Shown in pieces: positions 8,415-15,121 of a stretch of DNA of 64,000 nucleotides. The stretch covers positions 1 through 64,000 of the forward strand of contig NZ_JAIQCI010000016.1 of the NCBI RefSeq assembly GCF_022378335.1. The letters run 5' to 3'. The first letter of the stretch is position 1. Each line of letters begins with the position of its first letter. This DNA comes from Croceicoccus hydrothermalis. Lineage in GTDB: Bacteria > Pseudomonadota > Alphaproteobacteria > Sphingomonadales > Sphingomonadaceae. A program made the position numbers and the translations under genes. The notes below the pieces were generated by a model that saw nothing but the letters and a program-made list of their open reading frames with translations, searched no databases and was not told the DNA's origin.

Positions 8415-8645
8415 TCACCGCCCTCCGCAACATGTGGCGCCCTTGCGATCGGCACGCGTTTCCTGGATCGGCGGGCAGGGGATGGTGCCGAATGAGCAGA
8501 AGACACAGCAATCGCCCGCATTGGGGCGGAGTTTCACACCGCAACCATTGCAATCGTAGAAAAACCAGCAGGCATCCGTCGGCATTCTTTCGAGCTTTTT
8601 GTACCCGCAAGTAGGGCATGTGATCTCGGACTTCAGTTCGATCAT
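8415..8645 (-). CDS. cysteine-rich small protein of mer loci (GDCCVFCSFG type)
   Basis: 76-residue protein with eleven cysteines. It has an N-terminal CPTCGYKK zinc-ribbon half, an internal CNGCG half, a GDCCVFCSFG block and a terminal ATCCGG. This family recurs in mercury and metal loci of alphaproteobacteria, but I know of no assigned biochemical function. The pattern suggests metal binding, perhaps passing Hg(II) from MerT/MerP to the reductase. Its start overlaps the merP stop by four bases, and the reductase starts two bases after its TGA, so it is firmly part of the operon. Confidence 0.8.
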   Translation of the reverse strand: MIELKSEITCPTCGYKKLERMPTDACWFFYDCNGCGVKLRPNAGDCCVFCSFGTIPCPPIQETRADRKGATCCGGR

Positions 8646-8983
8646 AGCGCGCTCTCTGAAAGGATCGCCGGATATCCGGCCTCGGTCGACGCCGCGGCGA
8701 TCGCGCTTGTGGTTGTTCGCTCAGGATCGAACTGCGCAGTCGCCGTCCTGGTCTCGTAATCGATAGTCACCTCGTGCACGCCTGCCACGCCTTCCATCGC
8801 GCGCCGAACCGTTATCGGGCAGGTCGCGCAGGTCATATTCTCGACCGCAAAACTTGCCGATTGCAGATGCGCGGAATTTTGTTGAACCCGTTCGTCGGAG
8901 TTTGGCGGAAACAAGGTCGCTGCCCAGATAGCCGCTCCGGCCAGTCCCAGTATCGCAACTGCGACGATCATCGTCTTCTTCAT
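8642..8983 (-). CDS. merP: MerP-like periplasmic mercuric-ion-binding protein
   Basis: 113-residue exported protein with an N-terminal signal/anchor (MKKTMIVAVAILGLAGAAIWAA) and one heavy-metal-associated domain. The metal site is MTCATCPITV (about 50-59), a GMTCxxC-type motif, and the fold ends with EAGYPA. MerP scavenges Hg(II) in the periplasm and passes it to MerT. The start follows merT by 11 nt; upstream in-frame codons lie inside merT and are ignored. The sequence is slightly longer than classical MerP because of an extra linker between the signal and the HMA domain. Confidence 0.88.
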   Translation of the reverse strand: MKKTMIVAVAILGLAGAAIWAATLFPPNSDERVQQNSAHLQSASFAVENMTCATCPITVRRAMEGVAGVHEVTIDYETRTATAQFDPERTTTSAIAAASTEAGYPAILSESAL

Positions 8984-8994
8984 CTTTCGAACTC

Positions 8995-9357
8995 CTAGTA
9001 GAATTGCGGCGCCCACCACTCGACCGTGGACGAGGCAGCGACCAATACGGTCGCCAGCCACAGGGAGCTTTTGACGAGCAGGTTTGCTCCGGGCCGCGCG
9101 CAATATGTTCCGTCTTCGCAAGGTTCGGCTTGCCGAAAATAGACGTGCCGGAATCCAAGGGCCAAAAAGACAACCGCAATGGCGATAAATACCCATTTGT
9201 ACGGTTCGAGCGCAGTGAGATTGCCGATCCACGCGCCGCTGATGCCAAGGCTCAGCAATAACAGCGGGGCAATACAGCAGGACGAGGCGAGTATCGCGCC
9301 GAGCGTCCCGCCGCTCGCCCATAAGAGCTGCGCGTTCTTGTGCATTTGATCGACCAT
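8995..9357 (-). CDS. merT: MerT mercuric ion transporter
   Basis: 120-residue inner-membrane protein with three predicted helices. The first helix holds the vicinal pair SSCCIAP, and the cytoplasmic loop holds a second pair (EPCEDGTYC), both required in MerT to receive Hg(II) from MerP and move it inward. The ATG at 9357 is chosen because the only upstream alternative (9399) lies beyond the mer promoter. No Shine-Dalgarno precedes it, and the promoter -10 box ends only seven bases upstream, so the mRNA is probably leaderless or nearly so. It is the first gene of the mer transcript and diverges from merR. Confidence 0.9.
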   Translation of the reverse strand: MVDQMHKNAQLLWASGGTLGAILASSCCIAPLLLLSLGISGAWIGNLTALEPYKWVFIAIAVVFLALGFRHVYFRQAEPCEDGTYCARPGANLLVKSSLWLATVLVAASSTVEWWAPQFY

Positions 9358-9364
9358 GGAAACC

Positions 9365-9395
9365 AATGTACTCCCTGTAGTAACTACAGGTTCAA
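9365..9395 (-). promoter_or_regulatory. MerR-controlled mer promoter with 19-bp spacer
   Basis: Read on the minus strand, TTGAAC (-35; 9390-9395) and TACATT (-10; 9365-9370) are separated by 19 nt, the unusually long spacer characteristic of MerR-family promoters. Within it is the near-perfect dyad CCTGTAGTTACTACAGG (9374-9390), where the MerR dimer should bind and untwist DNA when metal is bound. The site lies between the divergent merT and merR. Confidence 0.85.
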
Positions 9396-9416
9396 GCACT
9401 AATTGGCATATGGCTC

Positions 9417-9839
9417 ATGACAGCATCGCAAGTGATCAAACGGGGAGAACTGGCCAGACGGTCGGGCTGCAACCTTGAGACAATCCGCTACTACGAGAAC
9501 ATCGGTCTGCTTCAGCCTCCCGAGCGTACGGCAAGCGGGCACAGGCTCTATCCACCCGGCGACCAGGCGCGGCTCGGCTTTATCTTGCGCGGCCGCGATC
9601 TGGGTTTTTCGATCGAGGAGCTCAAAAGCCTGCTCAGCCTCGTTGATTCGCACCCCTACAGCTGCGGCGAGGTTCGGGATCTGACCAATAACCATCTGGC
9701 CAGCGTGCGAGCTAAAATTGCTGATTTGACTAGGTTGGAGCGCACGCTAGCCGATGTATCAGCCCGCTGCGAAGGCAGTGATGTTCCGGAATGCCCCATC
9801 ATAGATACGCTCTTTGGTCATGGTCCTGGCGCCCGATAG
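9417..9839 (+). CDS. merR: MerR-family Hg(II)-responsive regulator
   Basis: 140-residue regulator with an N-terminal winged HTH (RGELARRSGCNLETIRYYE), the dimerisation helix near 80-117, and the three mercury-binding cysteines of true MerR: YSCGEVR, SARCEGS and PECPIID. It should repress its own gene and activate merT-merP by distorting the 19-bp-spaced promoter. It is transcribed divergently from merT, with the operator just upstream. No strong ribosome-binding site is visible. The cysteine pattern separates it from copper or zinc members. Confidence 0.92.
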   Translation: MTASQVIKRGELARRSGCNLETIRYYENIGLLQPPERTASGHRLYPPGDQARLGFILRGRDLGFSIEELKSLLSLVDSHPYSCGEVRDLTNNHLASVRAKIADLTRLERTLADVSARCEGSDVPECPIIDTLFGHGPGAR

Positions 9840-9910
9840 TGAAGCTATGCCGTCGGAACGGGTGCGCGTCTTGAAGCTATTTCGATCGAAGCCGGATGCG
9901 ACGAGGCGAG

Positions 9911-9935
9911 GGAACGAATATGCGCCCTGTCCGTC
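9911..9935 (+). promoter_or_regulatory. candidate EcfG-type general-stress promoter
   Basis: GGAAC (9911-9915) and CGTC (9932-9935) are separated by 16 nt. This is close to the GGAAC-N16/17-CGTT pattern used by the alphaproteobacterial general stress sigma factor EcfG. It lies 43 nt before the receiver-domain gene. The last base deviates from the consensus and no sigma data exist. Confidence 0.35.
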
Positions 9936-9978
9936 CCCTCACTACAGAGCCTCGTCATTTAACTTTTGATAGCTTTCC

Positions 9979-10383
9979 ATGCCGACCACCATTCTGATTG
10001 TCGAAGACGAATTCCTCATAGCTGTCGAAATGGAGGCGGTGGTTCACGATCTCGGTCATGAATCCGCAGGCATAGCCGACGACATGCAATCGGCATTGGC
10101 AAAGGCTTCAGACGCGATCGATGTGGCGCTCGTCGATGTCAATCTGGCCGATGGAGCCACTGGTCCGAGGATCGGCGAGAAGCTTGCTGCGGATTTCGGG
10201 ATCGAGGTTATTTTCGTAACCGCCAATCCCGCACAACTCGGCGAAGGGGTGAGCGGAACGCTGGGCGCGCTGGAAAAACCGGTCGATCTTAGCATTCTCA
10301 AGCAGGTTCTCGACTATGTCATTGCGGTCCGGAAGGGCGAAAAAATCGATCCGCCAGCCCGTCTTAGGCTCTTCTTTAACTAG
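9979..10383 (+). CDS. single-domain response regulator (CheY-like receiver)
   Basis: 134-residue receiver domain with no output domain. The acidic pair D10/E11, the phospho-acceptor D53 (ALVDVNLADG) and the conserved lysine in GALEKPVD are all present. It probably relays or drains phosphate from the neighbouring HWE kinase, whose gene converges on it with an 8-nt overlap of the 3' ends. Comparable receiver-kinase pairs are common in Sphingomonadales stress signalling. A GGAAC-type promoter candidate lies upstream. The gene stands outside the flanking mer and lux operons. Confidence 0.85.
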   Translation: MPTTILIVEDEFLIAVEMEAVVHDLGHESAGIADDMQSALAKASDAIDVALVDVNLADGATGPRIGEKLAADFGIEVIFVTANPAQLGEGVSGTLGALEKPVDLSILKQVLDYVIAVRKGEKIDPPARLRLFFN

Positions 10384-11455
10384 GCTCCTGCAACCTGCTT
10401 TTTCGGACATCCATGACGAGTTCAACGCCATCGTCATGCCAGGTTCTCTCGTAATTGCCTCCTAGCTGTTGCTTCACGGCCAACTCGATGAGGCGACTTC
10501 CGAAACCCGTTTGAGGCTCACTCGCCTTGTCGATGTGAGCTCCGTGTTCCCTCCAGCGGAAGCGGACCATCTCGTCCTCGGTTGAAAGGTCCAGCGAAAT
10601 CCTTCCCTCGGGATTGGACAGAGCTCCGTACTTCATCGCGTTGGTAGCCAGCTCGTGGAACACCAATGCAACCGGCGTGGCGGCGCGGCTTTCGACCGCG
10701 ATATCGGGGCCGGAAATAGCAATCCTTCTTTCGGAAAAGGCAGGATAGGTCTCGAAGATCGTCGCAAGCAGCGTGGCGAGGGTCACTTCCTTGCCCTCGG
10801 GCTGGGACTTTTCGCTGTGGGGCCGGACGAATTCGTGCGCGCGCCCCAGCGCGGAAATCCGGCCCAGCAGGTCGCGCGACGCTTCACCGAACGCTTCATT
10901 TGCGCGCGCTGTCAGGCTGATCAAACCGGAAACAATCGCGAAGATGTTCTTGATGCGATGGCTGAGCTCTTGACTCAGGATTTCGTTTTGGAGGGCGGTG
11001 CGCTTCTGCTCGTCGATATCCGTACAAGTGCCGATCCAGCGCTGGATCTCACCCTCCTCGTTGAGGATCGGCAGCGCACGACCGATCATCCAGCGATAAT
11101 CGCCGCTGTGATGCCTCAGGCGATATTCAACCTCGTACGGTTCGCCGGTAGCGAGGCTGTGGTTCCATTTCTTCCATGCGTCGGCCTGGTCATCCTCATG
11201 GAACATCCCGGCCCATCCTTCGCCGTCGGTTGATCCGACAGGGACACCCGTGAATTCATACCAGCGCGCATTGTAATAATCGTGGGAGCCGTCGGGAAGA
11301 GTCGACCAAACCATCTGCGGCATGGTGTCGGCGAGCGCATGGAAAGCAGCTCCGGCGGATTGCAGCGCATGCTCTGTAGCCAGGGGCAAGACATCCGGCG
11401 CCGAGGAGGATTCGCGGCTGCCAAGCTGGAAATTCGTGATGACTTTTGCATTCAT
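10376..11455 (-). CDS. PAS-domain HWE-family sensor histidine kinase
   Basis: 359-residue cytoplasmic kinase with no membrane segment. A PAS domain covers about 35-150 (MVWSTLPDGS, WYEFTG, YRLRHHSGDYRWMIG), followed by the phospho-acceptor box LSHRIKNIFAIV and an HWE-type ATPase region (HELATNAMKYGAL, then RFRWREHG, then TGFGSRLI). The family lacks the usual F box. The signal is unknown; PAS proteins of this type may bind flavin or haem, but the LOV cysteine motif NCRFLQ is not present. It converges on the receiver gene with a short overlap, which may make the two genes regulate each other by antisense transcription. Confidence 0.88.
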   Translation of the reverse strand: MNAKVITNFQLGSRESSSAPDVLPLATEHALQSAGAAFHALADTMPQMVWSTLPDGSHDYYNARWYEFTGVPVGSTDGEGWAGMFHEDDQADAWKKWNHSLATGEPYEVEYRLRHHSGDYRWMIGRALPILNEEGEIQRWIGTCTDIDEQKRTALQNEILSQELSHRIKNIFAIVSGLISLTARANEAFGEASRDLLGRISALGRAHEFVRPHSEKSQPEGKEVTLATLLATIFETYPAFSERRIAISGPDIAVESRAATPVALVFHELATNAMKYGALSNPEGRISLDLSTEDEMVRFRWREHGAHIDKASEPQTGFGSRLIELAVKQQLGGNYERTWHDDGVELVMDVRKSRLQEPS

Positions 11456-11500
11456 AGCCAGCTTGTGACCTTCTCGGGATGAACAGAATCGGACCGATAG

Positions 11501-11515
11501 GATACCTGTCGTATC
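11501..11515. promoter_or_regulatory. GATAC-N5-GTATC dyad upstream of luxI, candidate lux box
   Basis: A perfect 5-bp inverted repeat, GATAC (11501-11505) and GTATC (11511-11515), with a 5-nt centre, lies in the 218-nt stretch between the HWE kinase and luxI. Its size and position would suit a LuxR-dimer site, but it is about 160 nt before the luxI ATG and differs from the classical lux box. Confidence 0.3.
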
Positions 11516-11673
11516 TTGTTGATTTTCAAACGCTGAAGCTCATCGCACAGGTGGGGCGGTCAGTAAACTCGCCCTGTAGAGCGCCAGATGTGGCCCTCCC
11601 CAATTCTTGGTATGTCGCTGCCTATCCGGATTTGATGAGATGCGAGCAGTCATCAAGTTCACAGGTAATCTTC

Positions 11674-12300
11674 ATGCAGCAAAGCAGCGGTATAAGTGGT
11701 GCAAGCCTGGTCGATCCGGCACTTCGCGCCATGTTCGAGGCGCGCAAGCGCGTGTTCGTGGATCTTCTTGGGTGGGACGTTCCGGTGCTCGACGAGACCT
11801 TTGAAATCGACCAGTTCGATACGCCCTCGGCCGCCTATCTCGTCCTCACCGGCGAAAATTGCGAGCATCGTGCATCGGCCCGGCTCCTGCGTTCTGATGG
11901 ACCTCATATCTTGCGCGATCTCTTTCCACAGCTGTGCACCGGACCGGTTCCGCAGGATGAGACATTTCGCGAGATTACCCGTTTCTGTATCGATCCCACG
12001 TTGCCGCGCGCTGATCGCCGGGGTGTCCGCAACCAGCTCGTCTCCGCACTCGCCGATTTTGCGCTATCGGAAGGGATCTCTGGTTATTCGGCGGTCGCCC
12101 CGGTGCCCTGGTTCCGGCAGATCGCTCAGTTCGGCTGGCGCTGCCAGCAGCTGGGGCCGAACCTTTTCATCGATAGACAGGAGCTTGTCGCTCTTCGCAT
12201 CGACATCGACCAGGATACACGCGCGCAACTCGCCAACGCAGGGATCTACTGCCGCAATCCTCAGCCGGAAGCCTATGGTGGTATGGAGCTGGCAGCATGA
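11674..12300 (+). CDS. LuxI-family acyl-homoserine-lactone synthase
   Basis: 208-residue enzyme that joins S-adenosylmethionine to an acyl chain from acyl-ACP to make an acyl-homoserine lactone. All the conserved residues of the family are present at nearly the standard positions: R24, F28, W34, D46, D49, R70, F84, E100 and R103. The start at 11674 gives the normal length; the frame is open upstream to 11479 but that part has no homology. Its TGA overlaps the next ATG by four bases, so it is co-translated with the phytanoyl-CoA-dioxygenase-like gene. The chain length of the signal cannot be read from sequence. Confidence 0.92.
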   Translation: MQQSSGISGASLVDPALRAMFEARKRVFVDLLGWDVPVLDETFEIDQFDTPSAAYLVLTGENCEHRASARLLRSDGPHILRDLFPQLCTGPVPQDETFREITRFCIDPTLPRADRRGVRNQLVSALADFALSEGISGYSAVAPVPWFRQIAQFGWRCQQLGPNLFIDRQELVALRIDIDQDTRAQLANAGIYCRNPQPEAYGGMELAA

Positions 12301-13163
12301 CTGCGCCGAGCGAGGCGTATTGGCTCGATCAGCTGCAAGAGGATGGCTATTGCATCATTCCGCAGCTTGTCGCCGAGCAACAGATCGCCGCACTCGATGC
12401 CGACCTGGAAGCTGCGTTTGCGCAGGCGCCACTCGGCAAGGGAGACTTCTATGGGCATCGGACCAAACGGTTTGGAAGCCTCCTTCGCCGCTCGCAGGTC
12501 GCGGGCGATCTGGTCCTGCAGCCGCTAGTCCTATCGCTCGCCCGCGCAATTCTCGGCAGCGCCTGCGACCGGATACAGCTCAATGTCGCCCAGGCGATCG
12601 CGATCCATCCCGGCGAGATAGAACAGTTTCCGCATTGCGATCAGGATATGTGGGCAGGCCGCAAGGGCGATCACGAATATCTTCTCAACGTCATCTGGCC
12701 GCTGACCGAATTTACTCGCCTCAATGGCGCGACACGCATCTACCCCGGGACGCACAGGAAGCCTGTCGACAATCTCGAAAGTCTCGACGATCCCATAGTC
12801 GCAGTTTGCAAGCCCGGCGATGCCATCTGCTTTCTCGGCTCCACCGTCCATGGAGCGGGGCCAAACCAGACCGAGGATGTCCGCCGCGGTGTCGTAATCG
12901 GCTACAGTCTCGGCTGGCTCAAACCCTACGAGAATCTCTGGCTGGCCTATCCGCCAGCAGTAGCAAAAGAGTTCTCGCCCGAACTCGCCGAACTGGCCGG
13001 TTATGTGCAGCACCGCCCGAACCTGGGTAATTTCGAAGGGCAATGCCCGTCGGTTCTGCTGCGTGACGAGGTGCCCGAATTCCCGCAGGCAACCGATAGT
13101 CTGCGCCCCGACCAGAAAGAAGCGGTTCGTGAGTTCGCCGAGACGCGCCGCAGCGGGCGATGA
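12297..13163 (+). CDS. phytanoyl-CoA-dioxygenase-family Fe(II)/2-oxoglutarate oxygenase
   Basis: 288-residue double-stranded-beta-helix oxygenase. The Fe(II) triad is visible as H113-x-D115 (FPHCDQD) and H185 (TVHGAGPN), with arginines at 196-197 as 2-oxoglutarate ligand candidates. A phyH-like gene next to luxI is known to recur in Sphingomonadaceae. The obvious hypothesis is that it hydroxylates the acyl chain of the signal or its precursor, but that is inference. It overlaps luxI and the gntR gene by four bases at each end (ATGA junctions), forming a tight three-gene operon. Confidence 0.85.
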   Translation: MTAPSEAYWLDQLQEDGYCIIPQLVAEQQIAALDADLEAAFAQAPLGKGDFYGHRTKRFGSLLRRSQVAGDLVLQPLVLSLARAILGSACDRIQLNVAQAIAIHPGEIEQFPHCDQDMWAGRKGDHEYLLNVIWPLTEFTRLNGATRIYPGTHRKPVDNLESLDDPIVAVCKPGDAICFLGSTVHGAGPNQTEDVRRGVVIGYSLGWLKPYENLWLAYPPAVAKEFSPELAELAGYVQHRPNLGNFEGQCPSVLLRDEVPEFPQATDSLRPDQKEAVREFAETRRSGR

Positions 13164-13765
13164 GTCCCGCTCACGTCCTCGAGCCTACGTATAGGCGGCT
13201 TAAAAATGCATTGCTGGAAGGGCGCTTCCGGGCCGGTGCGAAGCTCGAGGCGATGCGACTGGCTGACGATTTCGGAGTAAGCATGACGCCGGTAAGAGAC
13301 AGCCTGAACCAGCTTGTCGGCGAAGGGCTGGTCGACCTCACGCCCGGCGAAGGATTTCGCGTACCGCTGCTTACCGAACAGGCCTTGCGCGACATCCTGC
13401 AAGTCAACGCGCTGCTTTTGGAGCACACTTCCGACACCGACCGCAAATCACTGGAAATCGACGAAGGATCCAACGTCACTCAGGGTGCTTATGCCGACCG
13501 ATTGGCGCATGTCTTCAGAGACATCGCGGCAAACTCAGGCAATCGGTTTCGCGTACATTTGGTCGAACGCATTAGCGACAGACTCCACCCGATACGTGAA
13601 CTCGAGCCGGAGATTTGGCCTGGGGCGTCGCATGCCCTTGAGCAAATTGAGCGAACAGCTCAGCAGGGTTTCGATGGCTCAACCCGGGCGGTACGCGCAT
13701 ATCATCAACACATCGAGGCTCTGGTACCCGCTTTGGTCGGACGTTTGAACCAGCAGACCGCCTAG
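13160..13765 (+). CDS. GntR-family transcriptional regulator
   Basis: 201-residue regulator with an N-terminal GntR winged HTH (TYRRLKNALLEGRFRAGAKL, then LADDFGVSMTPVRDSLNQLVGEGLV) and a short helical C-terminal domain of uncertain ligand. It is the third gene of the luxI-phyH-gntR operon and starts inside the end of phyH. Members of the FadR subgroup often sense fatty-acid derivatives, so it might respond to a product of the operon. The ligand residues are not recognisable. The integrase gene ends 14 nt beyond it on the opposite strand. Confidence 0.82.
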   Translation: MSPAHVLEPTYRRLKNALLEGRFRAGAKLEAMRLADDFGVSMTPVRDSLNQLVGEGLVDLTPGEGFRVPLLTEQALRDILQVNALLLEHTSDTDRKSLEIDEGSNVTQGAYADRLAHVFRDIAANSGNRFRVHLVERISDRLHPIRELEPEIWPGASHALEQIERTAQQGFDGSTRAVRAYHQHIEALVPALVGRLNQQTA

Positions 13766-13779
13766 CCCTCGCCAATGAG

Positions 13780-14994
13780 TTAGGTGGTCTCTCCACTCTC
13801 GGACAGAACCGTCGCGAGGTGATCATTCCAGGCATCGAGTGCCTGGCGCTTCTCGTCCTTCCAATCGTGGCGCTGGTAGATGCCGGCGACTCCGGCACGA
13901 GATCCGCCGACGTGGTTGAGAACGGCTTCGGTGACTTCAAACCGAACGCCAAGCCGCTGAAAGTTCGTAGCGAGGGTTCGTCGTAGATCATGAAGGCGCC
14001 AGGCGTCGAGCGGCTCTTCGCGACGTTCCTCGATCAGGCTGTCGAGCTTCACCTTCCCCTTGGCGTATCCCGTAAAGCCCGCCCCACTAGCTGTCGCAAA
14101 GACGCGGCCTTTGCGTGGCCACTTCTCGCCGCGAGCCTCCCGGTCGAGCTCGGCGATTGCAAGATCGTTGAGCGGAATGGAGTTTGGTTCTCCGTTCTTG
14201 GTCCGAGATCCGGGCAGGGTCCACAATCTTTCGCTGCGACTGAGCTCCTGCCATTGCATCCCGGAGACTTCTTCACGGCGCTGTCCGGTCACGATCAGAA
14301 GTCTGACAATTGGACCAAAGCATCGATGACATTCCGGTGCCGCGTCCCAGATATGGCGGAGTTCGCCATCCTTGAGCCAGCGCTCTCGTGGCTTGACCGG
14401 AGGCGGCGTTTCCATGCCCTCCATCGGACTGCGATCGATATCTCCGCGACTCACGGCCCAGCGAAACAGGCGGCGCATAACGGCAAAGACATTTCGCCGG
14501 TTTGCCACCTGCTTGGGCGGCATCTGATCGAGAACCGATACGACGTCGATCTTCGTAATCGCTGGCAGCGCCTTCATTCCGAATGTGGGCTTGAGGTAGA
14601 GGCGAATGGATCGTTCCACGAGGCGACGCCATCCCTCGCGTTTGCAGGAGCGAGTGAAGAGGTCAGCGTAATTCGAGAAGGCGAGGTCGACAGCTTCCCG
14701 TCGGCGCTGCTTTTCCGCATCAACCGGATCAATGCCCTGCGCAACAATCACCAACAATCGCTCAGCCTCCAAGCGTGCAGTAGTCGGTGTCCAGGGCGAT
14801 CCATGTGATCCGATCGTGAAACGACGGGTCTTCGCTTCTCGTCCGCCCATTCGGAACTGGATTATGTAACTGATTGATCCAGCAGCTGTAATCTTGACGC
14901 CAAAGCCCTTAAGATCGGTGTCCCAAAGATAGTTTTCCTTTGGTCCAACCGGGAGCGAATCGACCGTGCGCTTGCTGATTTTTCCTGTTGCCAT
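13780..14994 (-). CDS. int: P4-type tyrosine integrase
   Basis: 404-residue site-specific recombinase of the type found on genomic islands. An N-terminal DUF4102 arm-binding domain (about 1-90, KGFGVKITAAG) is followed by a SAM-like core-binding domain and the catalytic domain. The catalytic residues are visible: R in TGQRREEVSG, K in SRTKNGEP, H-x-x-R in LHDLRRT, H in VLNHVGGS, and the nucleophile Y in GIYQRHDW. The frame is intact, so it may be active. It is transcribed away from trmB, with its 5' end facing the trmB 3' end 127 nt away, a normal position for an integrase next to its attachment site. Confidence 0.93.
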   Translation of the reverse strand: MATGKISKRTVDSLPVGPKENYLWDTDLKGFGVKITAAGSISYIIQFRMGGREAKTRRFTIGSHGSPWTPTTARLEAERLLVIVAQGIDPVDAEKQRRREAVDLAFSNYADLFTRSCKREGWRRLVERSIRLYLKPTFGMKALPAITKIDVVSVLDQMPPKQVANRRNVFAVMRRLFRWAVSRGDIDRSPMEGMETPPPVKPRERWLKDGELRHIWDAAPECHRCFGPIVRLLIVTGQRREEVSGMQWQELSRSERLWTLPGSRTKNGEPNSIPLNDLAIAELDREARGEKWPRKGRVFATASGAGFTGYAKGKVKLDSLIEERREEPLDAWRLHDLRRTLATNFQRLGVRFEVTEAVLNHVGGSRAGVAGIYQRHDWKDEKRQALDAWNDHLATVLSESGETT

Positions 14995-15121
14995 GCGATA
15001 CCTCGTGGCCTTTTTCTGGCAATCACCGGGTAATCACGCAAGCGGAAAAAGGGGCGAATTGGAGGCAATCCTGGCGTAGATGTTTTTGGCTAAGTCGTTG
15101 TTTTTACAACATCAGCGTAGT
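14995..15121. other. integrase-trmB spacer, likely location of the island end
   Basis: 127-nt stretch between the integrase start and the trmB stop. No tRNA gene is present here, so the attachment site would lie either in this spacer or in the last codons of trmB. I could not find a matching direct repeat elsewhere in the window; the other end may be left of position 1. Confidence 0.35.

Noticed and set aside
14995-15121. A tRNA gene as the integrase attachment site
   Set aside because: No T-arm GGTTCRA-type sequence or cloverleaf could be found in the spacer.
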